From Pedobacter sp. AK013 (GTDB lineage Bacteria; Bacteroidota; Bacteroidia; Sphingobacteriales; Sphingobacteriaceae): a DNA stretch of 63,612 nt. Each line of letters begins with the position of its first letter. Positions within the stretch are counted from its first letter, which is position 1. Location: contig NZ_JACHCQ010000036.1 in assembly GCF_014205835.1 (NCBI RefSeq), positions 1 through 63,612 of the forward strand, read 5' to 3'. Below the pieces are notes generated by a model that had not been told where the DNA came from, did no database searches, and worked only from the letters and a program-made list of their open reading frames with translations. The position numbers and the translations under genes are program-made. Positions 53,359 through 62,781 of this stretch are shown here, one piece after another.

Positions 53359-54729
53359 CTATCTAGGGTTTTGCTGCAATTCGGGGTTCAACAGAATGTA
53401 TTTATCTCCGATAGGATACAAGTAAAGATTGCTATTTGGCTGTAAAGTATAATCTACGCCCTTAAAATTGCGGCTTTTAGTCAATGCAAAATCACTATCG
53501 AGGTTAAGTCGCTTCTGATCAAACCAACGCATACCGGTTCCAAAGAATTCCCTTCGCTTTTCTTCTATTACTATACGTAGCGCATCATTGGCATCGGCTG
53601 CTGTTAAAGGTGTATAGTTAGCGGTTGTAAAACGTTTAATTCTTAAATTATTTACCAGCGTCATGGCATCAGTTGTATTTCCGGCACGAGCCAGGCATTC
53701 CGCTTTAATCAACATCATTTCCGGCACTGTCGGCCCATTATTAATTACAAACTCGTTAATTAAGTATCTGCAAGATGCCCTTCCAGTAAATGATGTACTA
53801 AATTGTCCGCCGAAGCGGCTCCTCACATCTGTAAAAAGCTTATATCGTAGATCCGTCGTTCCCAAAGAATTCAATAAATCATTACTTATCGAAATGGCCG
53901 GTAAAGCTACGTTAGCAATTTTCGAAAATATGATTTCGGGATTCGATAGTCTTACCGGTATGGTACCAGCTGCGTTCTCGTAAGCTTTCAGATCCAGCAA
54001 GCCATTTTGTAATGCCAAAGCACTATCGGCATATAAGGCGGCATTATTAAAATCGCGCATACTTAAATATGTTTTTGCAAAAACGGCATAAGCAGAAACC
54101 TTAGCCGGACGCACATTATAATCAGCAACGGCAGGTAAACGGCTTATCGATATTCTCAGGTCTTTCAGTATTTGTGTGTAAACCTCGGCAACCGGAGCCC
54201 TGTTAAGCTTGGCGTATAAATTTGGTGTGGTAAGCAATGGAACGCCTAAGTCGGTAGCAGCAGTTGTACCATTATACTGCTTGCCATACATGTTCACTAA
54301 AATAAGATAGGCATAAGCTCGATGAACCAAAGCTTCGGCATAGATTTTTTGTTTCTCAGCTTCAGTACCGTTCTGAGAGGCAAGAACACCATCTAATACC
54401 TGGTTACATACATATATTGTTTTATACTGTTTTTCCCAGTCGCCATCACTTTGCGATTCGGAAGTATATTTTGGTGCCCAGGTGTAAACGTTACTCAGAA
54501 TGTCACCAAGGGTATTTTGCCTCGTGGCATCCATAATTTCTGTATCATCACCTGATAAAATCGGGTAGGAAAAAGTACCTTCCAGAACATTATTATTATT
54601 CATGGTATTCCTAAAATCTGACGTATATTTTAATGTTCTGATTGAAAGCTGATCAATCTCCACGTATTTTCTGCAGCTTGCCAAAGTAATTGCTAAGGCA
54701 AACAATATAATTGAATATTTATTTTTCAT
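53359..54729 (-). CDS. SusD/RagB-family surface lipoprotein
   Basis: This 456-residue protein has a lipoprotein signal (lipobox LASCRKY). The helical SusD fold is recognisable from YVEIDQLS at the start, VCNQVLDGVLASQ near 110, EALVHRAYAYLILVNMYGKQY near 135, and the closing EEKRREFFGTGMRWFDQKRL near 395. SusD proteins form the lid over a SusC channel and capture the ligand. It is six bases from the SusC stop. The linked sigma/anti-sigma pair, protease and TlpA proteins make peptides a more likely cargo than glycans. Confidence 0.9.
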   Translation of the reverse strand: MKNKYSIILFALAITLASCRKYVEIDQLSIRTLKYTSDFRNTMNNNNVLEGTFSYPILSGDDTEIMDATRQNTLGDILSNVYTWAPKYTSESQSDGDWEKQYKTIYVCNQVLDGVLASQNGTEAEKQKIYAEALVHRAYAYLILVNMYGKQYNGTTAATDLGVPLLTTPNLYAKLNRAPVAEVYTQILKDLRISISRLPAVADYNVRPAKVSAYAVFAKTYLSMRDFNNAALYADSALALQNGLLDLKAYENAAGTIPVRLSNPEIIFSKIANVALPAISISNDLLNSLGTTDLRYKLFTDVRSRFGGQFSTSFTGRASCRYLINEFVINNGPTVPEMMLIKAECLARAGNTTDAMTLVNNLRIKRFTTANYTPLTAADANDALRIVIEEKRREFFGTGMRWFDQKRLNLDSDFALTKSRNFKGVDYTLQPNSNLYLYPIGDKYILLNPELQQNPR

Positions 54730-54734
54730 GTTGA

Positions 54735-57700
54735 TTACAGGGTTGCATTAATTCCAAAAACATAACTTGGCGTAGGTGTTACGCTACCAAAATTTCCTGT
54801 ATTGATAAATTCAGGATCTATACCATCTTTGTTTGCGCGCCAAACAATTCCCAGGTTGCGCACATTTGCCGATAGTGACAAAGATTTCACAAAGTTGCGG
54901 GGCAGGAAGCGTTGCGGAACGATATACGACAAAGAAATTTGCTGAAAACGGATGTTATCTGCTTTTCTTACCAATGCATCAGAAAAACGATAACGGTTTA
55001 TACTGTTAAAATTTACTCCCGTGATTCCTGGTACATCTGTTATGGCCTCATCACCAGGCTTTCTCCAGCGATCAGCCAGTTCGCCCTGACGACCAAGCAC
55101 GCCTGAATATGCACCTTCAAAAGTTGGATAATTAGTAATTGCATTTTTTAAGAAAACGTGTCCGAAATAACCTGTAAACCTAAGGCCCAATTCTAACTGA
55201 CCATATTTAAAATTATGATTAAAACCAGCGGTATAAGGCGCATACCTATTTCCAACGTAAACCAAATCTTCTTTAGTGAAGGCAGTGGTGAGGTTGGTTG
55301 TGTTATTGATGATATTATTGTTGCGATCGTAAATTTGTGATTGGCCTTTGTTATCTAATCCCGCCCAACGGTAAACATACAGCGAGCCTAATGGCATACC
55401 TTCTATGTTGGTTAATGCTCCGGCGATATTACTGGCATTATTTACATAACGTTGATCTGTAACTGTATTGGTGGTATAGCCAAAATTTAAAATCGATTTC
55501 CAGCTGAATCGTCCTGCTCTTATCAATTCGCCATTTAGGGAGAATTCATAACCATGGCCACTCAAAGTTCCGCTGTTGAACGATAAGGTAGACCAGCCGT
55601 AGGTGGCATTATAAGGGAAGGATGCCAAAATGCCGACTGTTCTTTTCGTATACACATCAACACTTCCATTTAGCCGTCCTTTTAAAATGCCGAAGTCGAT
55701 ACCCAGGTTAGCCATTTTTGTGATTTCCCAGCCCAAATCCGAATTGGCCGGAGTTTCGATATTGGCCACAGGCTGGCCAGTTCTGATATCGGTACCAGAA
55801 ACATTAATAATGGGCACATTTGTACCGGCTTGAGGTACCACTCCACTGGTTCCTAAAGTTGCACGGACACTAAATGCATCTAACCAATTTAAATCCTGTA
55901 AAAATTCTTCTTTATTAGCGTTCCATCTTAAGCCAACTGACCAGAATGGCCTGGCTCTCTTACTCCTATCCAGTCCCAATAAAGTATAATCATCAAAACG
56001 GACACTACCAGTAACAAAGTATTTATCCTGGTAACTGTATGATGCATTACTATAATACGATAAATACCGCTTACGGTAAGCAATCAAATTGCCTAAATTG
56101 GCACCTAACGATCGGCTGTAACCATCGAAGGTGGGATACTGCTGAGTTGGATTAACAGTAGCAATTGTACGCGTATCGGCATTGTAACCATATCTGGTTT
56201 CAGATGTACCATCAGAATTGGTTTCTCTAATTTCGGCACCAGCAATGGCATTGAACTGGTGTTTACCAGCAATCGTAAAATCTGAATTTAACTGTCCGCG
56301 CAATGACATTTCTGATGAAGTACTCTCGTAAGTGATGTAACGCCCGCCATAGAGAAATGTATTTGTGGCTTTACTATTAGGGGGAGTATATGTATTTATC
56401 AATATCCTTCCTGCATAGCTATCTAAGTCATCAAGCGTATAAGAGTTACCGAACTGACGTTGATTAGATATCGAAACATCGGCATTTAGCCATTTCGCGA
56501 TTTTACCATTTAAACCAGCACTCATTCTAAGTACATTATTTTTGGTGATAGAATTTGAATAATTCAATTCATCAAGCGTATTGTAGGTAAAGGGTAAATA
56601 ACCTTGCCCCACCATTTTATTGGCTAAAACATCGGTAATGATAATATTTCTGCCGATGCTGTTGCCATTTTCGTCCTGCAATAAATCATAAGGGCGCAGT
56701 GCCGTAGTGCTTACTGATAGTGCATTCACTGCGGCAGCATTATATTGTGATTTAGAATATTGATAATTAAACAGCGCCCTTAAAGTTATTTTTTTATTAA
56801 AAAAATCGGTCGACGTATTGGCATTTACAAAGGCATTTTCACCATAATTGCTTTTAAATATTGGGTTATCCTTGGTATAATTTCCAGAAATATAATAGGT
56901 ACTGCTTTCAGAACCGCCTGAATAAGAAAGGTTATACTGGTGGTTAGTAGCATTCTGAAGTAAATATTTTTCGATCTGTGCCATGCCATCTCTCGATGCA
57001 ATTTCTGCTAATGCCGCATCACGCTGCGCAGCAGTTGCGGTACCGCGTTTAACCCTAAACATCCATTCTGTAGCCTCACTATTATTTGGGGTATAAATTT
57101 GATTCACAGGTAATGCTGTTAAAGGATCAACCAGAAAACCTTTATCAACCATTTCTCTTTCCAGATCAATGTATTGCGCACTATTCATCCAGTGCAAATC
57201 GGCAATAGAAGGATTTTTTGATATACCAAAAAGATAGCTTACGTTTAGTGAAGGTGCAATTTTTTTACCTTTTTTGGTCTCAATAACGATTACCCCATTT
57301 GCCGCTCTTGAGCCCCAAATAGAGGTAGCAGAGGCATCTTTTAAGAAAGTAATTTGCTCAATATCAGCCATATTGATATTACTGATCACTGAATTACCAA
57401 ATGTATTGCCACTCACGGGTGAGGTTAAGGTTGCACGGTCACTAGGATTCATTAAAGGAAACCCATCAAGAACAATTAAAGGAATTCCACTGCCTGCTCC
57501 ATAATTATTTACCCCTCTAATTTGTACGCTATTGCCCTTGATATCGAACTTCACGCCCGCTACCTGCCCTTCCAGGCGTTCCATAATGTTTACAGCGGGG
57601 TTAGCTGCAAGTTCTTTACCAGTAATGACTGAATAGGCGCCTGCAGCACGCTCCTTACTTATTTTCTGATATCCGTTTGAGACCACCGATACTTCCTCCA

Positions 57701-58331
57701 GCACGGCTGAAGACTGTCGGAGTGTAACATAATAAGTAATCGTCTTCCGGTCAACGAAAATTTCCTCGCCTTTAAAGCCCAGGTAACTAATTTGCAAAAC
57801 ATAACCATTGGCAGGCACATCATTAATCACTAAGTCTCCGTTTTTGCCGGTGGTGTACATCTTATTGATTGTTTTGTTGTAAACATTGGCTCCGGAAAGT
57901 GGCCTGCCTGAGGAATCCCTTACCGTAACCTTTACATCAACGGCCTTAATAATATCAGCCAGTTTATCAGTCACGCTCTTTTCTTTAATTACAATGGTTT
58001 TACCATCAAGCGAAAAAGTAAGGGCCTGGTTATTTAATGATTTTTGAATGGCCTCAAATACACTAACCTGATTTACATTAATAGAAACAGGTTTAGCATC
58101 CAGGATAATGTTGAGGTCATAAATAATGTCGTAACCGCTCTGTTTACGTATCTCTTTCAGCACGCGTTCCAATGACGCATTTTTTTCAACAATGGAAACT
58201 TTTTGTGCCATTGTTGATGCACTGATTTGCATGAACGTTAAAAGAAGAATCGCAGCAGTTAGTCGCATAACGAGTAGCAGTTTTCGGAACTGCCGGTTAA
58301 GCATCCCGAGTGAAGTAAAATTTTTATACAT
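54735..58331 (-). CDS. SusC/RagA TonB-dependent transporter with STN domain
   Basis: This 1198-residue outer-membrane protein has a long N-terminal signal region, a secretin/TonB short (STN) domain at about 50-115 (SLERVLKEIRKQSGYDIIYD) and a carboxypeptidase-like domain (about 130-215). The plug (about 220-345) has VQIRGVNNYG and the SusC block DASATSIWGSRAANGVIVIETKKGK; then comes the 22-strand barrel. The STN domain is the part that signals to a FecR anti-sigma factor, and such a gene lies just upstream. It is complete, in contrast to the SusC remnant in the hydrolase locus. Confidence 0.92.
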   Translation of the reverse strand: MYKNFTSLGMLNRQFRKLLLVMRLTAAILLLTFMQISASTMAQKVSIVEKNASLERVLKEIRKQSGYDIIYDLNIILDAKPVSINVNQVSVFEAIQKSLNNQALTFSLDGKTIVIKEKSVTDKLADIIKAVDVKVTVRDSSGRPLSGANVYNKTINKMYTTGKNGDLVINDVPANGYVLQISYLGFKGEEIFVDRKTITYYVTLRQSSAVLEEVSVVSNGYQKISKERAAGAYSVITGKELAANPAVNIMERLEGQVAGVKFDIKGNSVQIRGVNNYGAGSGIPLIVLDGFPLMNPSDRATLTSPVSGNTFGNSVISNINMADIEQITFLKDASATSIWGSRAANGVIVIETKKGKKIAPSLNVSYLFGISKNPSIADLHWMNSAQYIDLEREMVDKGFLVDPLTALPVNQIYTPNNSEATEWMFRVKRGTATAAQRDAALAEIASRDGMAQIEKYLLQNATNHQYNLSYSGGSESSTYYISGNYTKDNPIFKSNYGENAFVNANTSTDFFNKKITLRALFNYQYSKSQYNAAAVNALSVSTTALRPYDLLQDENGNSIGRNIIITDVLANKMVGQGYLPFTYNTLDELNYSNSITKNNVLRMSAGLNGKIAKWLNADVSISNQRQFGNSYTLDDLDSYAGRILINTYTPPNSKATNTFLYGGRYITYESTSSEMSLRGQLNSDFTIAGKHQFNAIAGAEIRETNSDGTSETRYGYNADTRTIATVNPTQQYPTFDGYSRSLGANLGNLIAYRKRYLSYYSNASYSYQDKYFVTGSVRFDDYTLLGLDRSKRARPFWSVGLRWNANKEEFLQDLNWLDAFSVRATLGTSGVVPQAGTNVPIINVSGTDIRTGQPVANIETPANSDLGWEITKMANLGIDFGILKGRLNGSVDVYTKRTVGILASFPYNATYGWSTLSFNSGTLSGHGYEFSLNGELIRAGRFSWKSILNFGYTTNTVTDQRYVNNASNIAGALTNIEGMPLGSLYVYRWAGLDNKGQSQIYDRNNNIINNTTNLTTAFTKEDLVYVGNRYAPYTAGFNHNFKYGQLELGLRFTGYFGHVFLKNAITNYPTFEGAYSGVLGRQGELADRWRKPGDEAITDVPGITGVNFNSINRYRFSDALVRKADNIRFQQISLSYIVPQRFLPRNFVKSLSLSANVRNLGIVWRANKDGIDPEFINTGNFGSVTPTPSYVFGINATL

Positions 58332-58471
58332 TTGTTTGTTTGGTTATTGCATTCGGCCCGGGCTTCGAAATCAGGTCCTTATGCAGTTATTAGTTGATTA
58401 ATTATTGTCGACTACCAATTATCCAGGGGTGCCGCCAAGCACTTCTGGTTTTTTTTGGAATCGTTTTTAAT

Positions 58472-59653
58472 TTATTTAGATACGATTACCCTCCTTCCTT
58501 CAAGTTTAAAATGTACTTTTCCTGTTAACTGAATATGGTTGAGTACTTCTGAAATATTGGTGCCTCTCGACATCCAACCGCCCAGCATTAAATTTTCTGG
58601 TGCAGTTTCTTCATAAACTATTTCTACATCATACCATCGGGCTACTTTTCTCATAGCGCTACGTAAATCTTCTCTAAATACAAACGCTCCATTTTTCCAG
58701 GCAACCGCCATTTCAGTATCTGCCTCTTGTACCTGTATGTTTTGATTACTCAGCTTTGCCAGCTGACCTGGTTTAAGCAATGTGGTTTTGTTATCATTTA
58801 AAGTAACACTTACACTCCCTTTAAGTAAAGTAGTTTTAATAAAAGGCTCATCGGCATAGGCATTGATATTGAAATGCGTTCCCAGCACCTGCACCTTTTC
58901 TGATTGGGCATTGTTTCTAATAACTGATACAGAGAAAGGCACTCTCCCTTTAGCTCCCTCTATATGCGCAACTTCAAAATATCCTTCGCCAGTTAAGACT
59001 ACGTTTCTTCCACTTGCTGCAAAAGCTGTCGGATATTTTAAAGATGATCCTGAATTTAGCCAAACTTTTGACCCATCAGGCAGGATAATAGTATATTGTC
59101 CACCAATAGGTGTAGTAATGGTATTAAACCCAACACTTTTACCTTTTGCATTTGATACCTTATAAACCAAAGTTCCCTCTGAAGATTTTGTAATTTCAAT
59201 TCCAGCGTCGGTTGCAATTTTTCCAACAGCATCCTTATTTAAATCAATTACCCTACCATCAGATAAAGTTAATGTTGCCTGATCAGTACCGGCAGGCAGA
59301 TCATATTTTTTTTCGATGACAAACCGATCTGGAGTGGTATCGTGATTTTTAAACACCAGGTAACCTATTCCAGCGATCAATAATATGCTTGCGGCAATTC
59401 CTATCGAAATCATTCTTTTATATGGTCTATTCAGCTTTTGAACTATAGGTAATTCCACTTCGGTTTGTGAAGCATTAGAAAGAATTTTATTCCAGATTTT
59501 CGCTTCTAACTTTTCATATTCTATTGGTGAATCAACCGATTTATTTTCTTCAGCTTTTAACAAATACCAGGTTTCTAACTGGGCATTCTGTTTGTTATTA
59601 AGTTTATTATGCAGATAGTCTCTGATAAATTTACTTACAGTTTGTTTGTTCAT
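58472..59653 (-). CDS. FecR-family anti-sigma factor
   Basis: This 393-residue protein has a cytoplasmic N-terminal segment of about 80 residues, a transmembrane helix at about 81-101 (ISIGIAASILLIAGIGYLVF), and a periplasmic FecR domain (about 185-280, TTPIGGQYTIILPDGSKVWL and GEGYFEVAH). The C-terminal STN-like domain (DUF4974) lies at about 320-393. It should hold the sigma factor encoded upstream until the STN domain of the SusC transporter signals that ligand is bound. Gene order sigma, FecR, SusC is the usual one. Confidence 0.9.
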   Translation of the reverse strand: MNKQTVSKFIRDYLHNKLNNKQNAQLETWYLLKAEENKSVDSPIEYEKLEAKIWNKILSNASQTEVELPIVQKLNRPYKRMISIGIAASILLIAGIGYLVFKNHDTTPDRFVIEKKYDLPAGTDQATLTLSDGRVIDLNKDAVGKIATDAGIEITKSSEGTLVYKVSNAKGKSVGFNTITTPIGGQYTIILPDGSKVWLNSGSSLKYPTAFAASGRNVVLTGEGYFEVAHIEGAKGRVPFSVSVIRNNAQSEKVQVLGTHFNINAYADEPFIKTTLLKGSVSVTLNDNKTTLLKPGQLAKLSNQNIQVQEADTEMAVAWKNGAFVFREDLRSAMRKVARWYDVEIVYEETAPENLMLGGWMSRGTNISEVLNHIQLTGKVHFKLEGRRVIVSK

Positions 59654-59754
59654 TTTATTATAGGTAGTATAATAGTAATGACAGGTAGCTCAATACAATG
59701 TTGTATTCAACATTAAAAAAAAGTTACTTTTTTATTAATTAATTGAAAATGGAG

Positions 59755-60339
59755 CTATAACGAGATAAAAAAAGAAGGCAAATGATTGCCAAATTTGGTT
59801 CGCAATGTAGAAATCGCCTTGTTCATCTGCGTTTTAACAGTGAGCTCAGAAATGTCCATGATGCCGGCAATTTCTTTATAGGAAAGATTTTGCTTTCGTT
59901 TTAATTCGAAAACCTCACGCATCCGTGGAGGGAGTTTCTCAATTTCTTCTTCAATTAGTTTACTTAGAATGCGTTCTCTGATGAGGTGATCGGTAATTTC
60001 CTGTGCCTGATCTAAAAATTGACCGAGATCTGTTAAATAAGTATGATGCACCTGATTTTTACTAAAAAAATTCAAGATTGCATTTCTGGTAGAAACATAA
60101 AGATATGCACCAATTGAAGTGTCAGCTGGCAATTGAGGTGCTTTCTGCCATAATTTTGTAAACACCTCCTGAACTACATCCTCGCTCTCGTCCTCTTCTT
60201 TGAGCATTCTAAGGGCATGTTTATATAGTAATGGCCAATACCTGCTGTAAATTTCTGAAAAAGCTTTATTATCCCGATCTATTAATAGCGAAAGTAATTT
60301 TTCATCATTATATGTGGCATAATCAGGAATCATCAACAA
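59755..60339 (-). CDS. ECF RNA polymerase sigma factor
   Basis: This 194-residue protein is a group 4 sigma-70 factor. The sigma-2 region is at about 15-85 (AFSEIYSRYWPLLYKHALRM and EDVVQEVFTKLWQ). The sigma-4 region is at about 125-185 (LPPRMREVFELKRKQNLSYKEIAGIMDISELTVKTQMNK, in pieces). It starts the operon that runs through FecR, SusC, SusD, TlpA, S41 and TlpA. The start at 60339 has a second Met two codons later; either could be used. Confidence 0.9.
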   Translation of the reverse strand: MLMIPDYATYNDEKLLSLLIDRDNKAFSEIYSRYWPLLYKHALRMLKEEDESEDVVQEVFTKLWQKAPQLPADTSIGAYLYVSTRNAILNFFSKNQVHHTYLTDLGQFLDQAQEITDHLIRERILSKLIEEEIEKLPPRMREVFELKRKQNLSYKEIAGIMDISELTVKTQMNKAISTLRTKFGNHLPSFFISL

Positions 60340-60458
60340 GTAAAAGTATAACTTATTGCCTACATTTAAAAATAAACAACCCGAGACCTAGAGCATGTCT
60401 TTTGATGGACAATTTTTCCAACGCTATGCCGGTGATAACTTATTAATGATCAAAAAAG

Positions 60459-60489
60459 AAAGGGTTGCTCTTTTTGGAGCAACCCTTTT
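60459..60489. terminator. Strong bidirectional terminator
   Basis: AAAGGGTTGCTC and GAGCAACCCTTTT form a near-perfect 12-base stem with a short T-rich loop, flanked by A and T runs. No complete gene ends directly before it, so it may have belonged to a lost neighbour. Confidence 0.7.
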
Positions 60490-60981
60490 GAAAAACGGAC
60501 TTGAATCCGATTAGTACGGTTGAGCAGGAATACTTTGAACACTTAGAACGGTTTTTACAGCTTATAGAGCCTATAATTGAGGATTTGGAGAGAAAAAAAT
60601 TCATTTAAAAATTAAAATGTTTCAAATCTTCTCAAGACAGGATTAGCCTTGAGAGGATTACTTTAGAACTAAAAAGTTGGCAAATATGAAAAATTTTATT
60701 TTTGGTTTTTAGATAGAAAAATCAATCTGGATTGCTCCATCTCGCCAAAAATAATTTCACCATAATAGCTAAATATTCAGTCAACCAAAAGACAGAGCGA
60801 AATTTAGTAAGCAGGTCAGATAATTTGATTTGTCAGATCATTAGCTTAAAACTTTATCCTCCCTAAGAAATTTCATATAGCTCGCTCAATCCAATCGCCA
60901 ATATGTAAATCTCGTTTAGTTCTCAGATCTATAAATTCTCTTAGGCCGGATAAGAAGTTAAAAAACTCAGTCAAAATAATA

Positions 60982-61013
60982 GTTTGGTTTATAAGACTTT
61001 AAATTATATCTTT
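60982..61013 (+). promoter_or_regulatory. Bacteroidota-type promoter of the cassette
   Basis: TTTG at 60982, a 20-base spacer and TATCTTTA at 61006 match the TTTG-N19-21-TAnnTTTG promoter pattern at seven of the eight key positions. The start codon follows 26 bases downstream. Confidence 0.6.
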
Positions 61014-61014
61014 A

Positions 61015-61036
61015 CAACACAACAAAATAATTGTGT
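61015..61036. promoter_or_regulatory. Candidate operator of the cassette
   Basis: AACACAA and TTGTGTT are perfect 7-base arms with an 8-base spacer, between the -7 element and the first ATG. The position would let a bound repressor block transcription; the XRE-domain protein of the same operon is the natural candidate. Confidence 0.5.
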
Positions 61037-61039
61037 TAA

Positions 61040-61513
61040 ATGATTCCAGATTTTATTGATGATCAAAATTTGTTATGGCCCATACTCCCCCCTGGAATTT
61101 GGGATGCAGATATTGAAGAGGTTAAAACACGATTTGCACTAAACCCCAAAAGGCTTATGCTTTTTGAAGGGCTCTATCGCGGTGCAAAAAATCTTTTTCA
61201 GGCAGGTTGCTTAGAAATATTCTTAGATGGAAGTTATGTAACAGCTAAGCCTATACCAAGTGATTATGAAGTGTGCTGGAATGCAGAATTTGTCGATGCC
61301 GACCAAATCGACTATGTTTTTTTTGATTTCTCTCTGGACAGATACAACCAAAAGAAAAAATATCATGGTGAATATTTCCCTGATTTTCAAACTGAACGAA
61401 AATCAGGTATGCCATTTTTGGAATTTTTCCAATATGACAAACCAAGTGGAAGTAGGAAAGGAATAATAAGGATCAAAAATTTTTTAAAAGACGGGAGGCA
61501 AAATGATAACTAA
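61040..61513 (+). CDS. DUF6932-family protein
   Basis: This 157-residue protein matches DUF6932: LLWPILPPGIWDADIEEVKTRF at the N-terminus, a helical RLMLFEGLYRGAKNLFQAG block, then IFLDGSYVTAKPIPSDYEVCW. The DGSYVT...PSDYE pattern resembles the active-site strand of nucleotidyltransferase-fold proteins (a GS motif followed by acidic residues), so an enzymatic role is possible and unproven. It overlaps the XRE/ImmA gene by 11 bases and follows the promoter and operator directly. No signal peptide or membrane segment. Confidence 0.65.
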   Translation: MIPDFIDDQNLLWPILPPGIWDADIEEVKTRFALNPKRLMLFEGLYRGAKNLFQAGCLEIFLDGSYVTAKPIPSDYEVCWNAEFVDADQIDYVFFDFSLDRYNQKKKYHGEYFPDFQTERKSGMPFLEFFQYDKPSGSRKGIIRIKNFLKDGRQNDN

Positions 61514-62771
61514 TGACAGGCAGCACAAAATTACCAAGGCTAGATTGGATGAATTTAAACATGCTCTTGATTTTCATCTATCTTCTAGCCCACAACATGA
61601 AAACGTGCATCCAAAAATAATAAAGGCTTATCAAGACAGCATAGAGACTCAAATCTCAGAATTGGAAAACGAGATATTCGAATATGAAGAGCTGAAAGCT
61701 GGAAATATATTGATCACAGAAATAAGGGATTTAAAGGAACTTCCTTTGATGCTCATCAAAGCAAGGATAGCCAACGGGATGACCCAGCTAAAGTTGGCAG
61801 AAAAATTGGGTATGAAAATGCAACAAATCCAGCGCTACGAATCGGAAAACTACGGATCTGTAAGCTTAAAAACTCTCATCAGGATTGCTGACAGCCTTCA
61901 GGTTGTTATCAACGGAGATGTTCAACTAAAACCGATTGATGCACCGGAATTTTTAGATCTTAAAAAATATCCATTCAAACAGATGTTCGAGAGGAATTGG
62001 TTTAACAATCTAAACACTTCAACACTGAATGACGCGGTAAAAAATTCTGCCCAACTTATCAGTAGTCTTCTCGAAAATGCAGGACTTAGCACCTTTAAAT
62101 ATAGCTTTAACAAAAGGACTCAAGGTAAAGAGAAAAATATTAATGAGCATGCACTAAACGCATGGTATGCCCGCATTCTGATCAAGGCAAAAGACCAGAA
62201 GCCCCAAACAGTGTTCAACAGAGATGACCTCAGCAATAGCTGGCTTAGAGAGCTTGCAAAATTAAGCCAACATGAAAATGGCCCTCAACTCGCCAGTGAA
62301 TATCTTCAAAATAGTGGAATTAGGTTTATTATTGAACCGGCACTGCAAGGTACGCTATTAGATGGGGCAGCTTTATTATTGGACGACTTATCTCCAGTAA
62401 TAGCGCTTACACTACGGTATGATAGATTAGATAACTTCTGGTTTGTTCTATTCCATGAAATTGCGCACATCATTCTTCATCTTCATGGAGAACTGGATGT
62501 AATATTTGATGACCTCGATCAAAAGCTCGATGGTATAGAAGCAGAAGCCGACGCTTACGCACTTAACGCGCTGATTCCTGATGAAACGTGGCGCAAATCA
62601 CTAGTACGCTTTAGCCCGACCGATGAAATCATCAAGAACCAGGCCACTAAACTTGAAATTAGCCCTGCTCTGGTTGCCGGCCGGATAAGAAGGGAAACAG
62701 GCAATTATACAAAGTTTAACAATCTGATTGGCCTCAACAAAGTTCGTAAAAATTTTAGCGACCAATATTAA
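61503..62771 (+). CDS. XRE regulator fused to ImmA/IrrE metalloprotease
   Basis: This 422-residue protein joins three parts. An N-terminal helical region (about 1-80, ITKARLDEFKHALDF) precedes an XRE/Cro helix-turn-helix (about 85-140, MTQLKLAEKLGMKMQQIQRY). The C-terminal ImmA/IrrE metalloprotease has FHEIAHIILH near 318-328 and a downstream acidic ligand block EAEADAYA. In phage and mobile elements such proteins cleave a repressor when induced; here repressor and protease are one chain. A GGGAGG ribosome-binding site precedes the ATG. It probably represses and releases its own operon. Confidence 0.83.
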   Translation: MITNDRQHKITKARLDEFKHALDFHLSSSPQHENVHPKIIKAYQDSIETQISELENEIFEYEELKAGNILITEIRDLKELPLMLIKARIANGMTQLKLAEKLGMKMQQIQRYESENYGSVSLKTLIRIADSLQVVINGDVQLKPIDAPEFLDLKKYPFKQMFERNWFNNLNTSTLNDAVKNSAQLISSLLENAGLSTFKYSFNKRTQGKEKNINEHALNAWYARILIKAKDQKPQTVFNRDDLSNSWLRELAKLSQHENGPQLASEYLQNSGIRFIIEPALQGTLLDGAALLLDDLSPVIALTLRYDRLDNFWFVLFHEIAHIILHLHGELDVIFDDLDQKLDGIEAEADAYALNALIPDETWRKSLVRFSPTDEIIKNQATKLEISPALVAGRIRRETGNYTKFNNLIGLNKVRKNFSDQY

Positions 62772-62781
62772 ACCTTTGAAG

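Larger units (their letters stand above)
60340..61039. other. Intergenic region upstream of the right-hand cassette
   Basis: It contains a strong terminator (60459-60489) and the promoter and operator of the cassette (60982-61036). A plus-strand frame ending at 60607 reads STVEQEYFEHLERFLQL and IEPIIEDLERKKF, which looks like the tail of a lost gene. No intact gene is visible. Confidence 0.35.
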
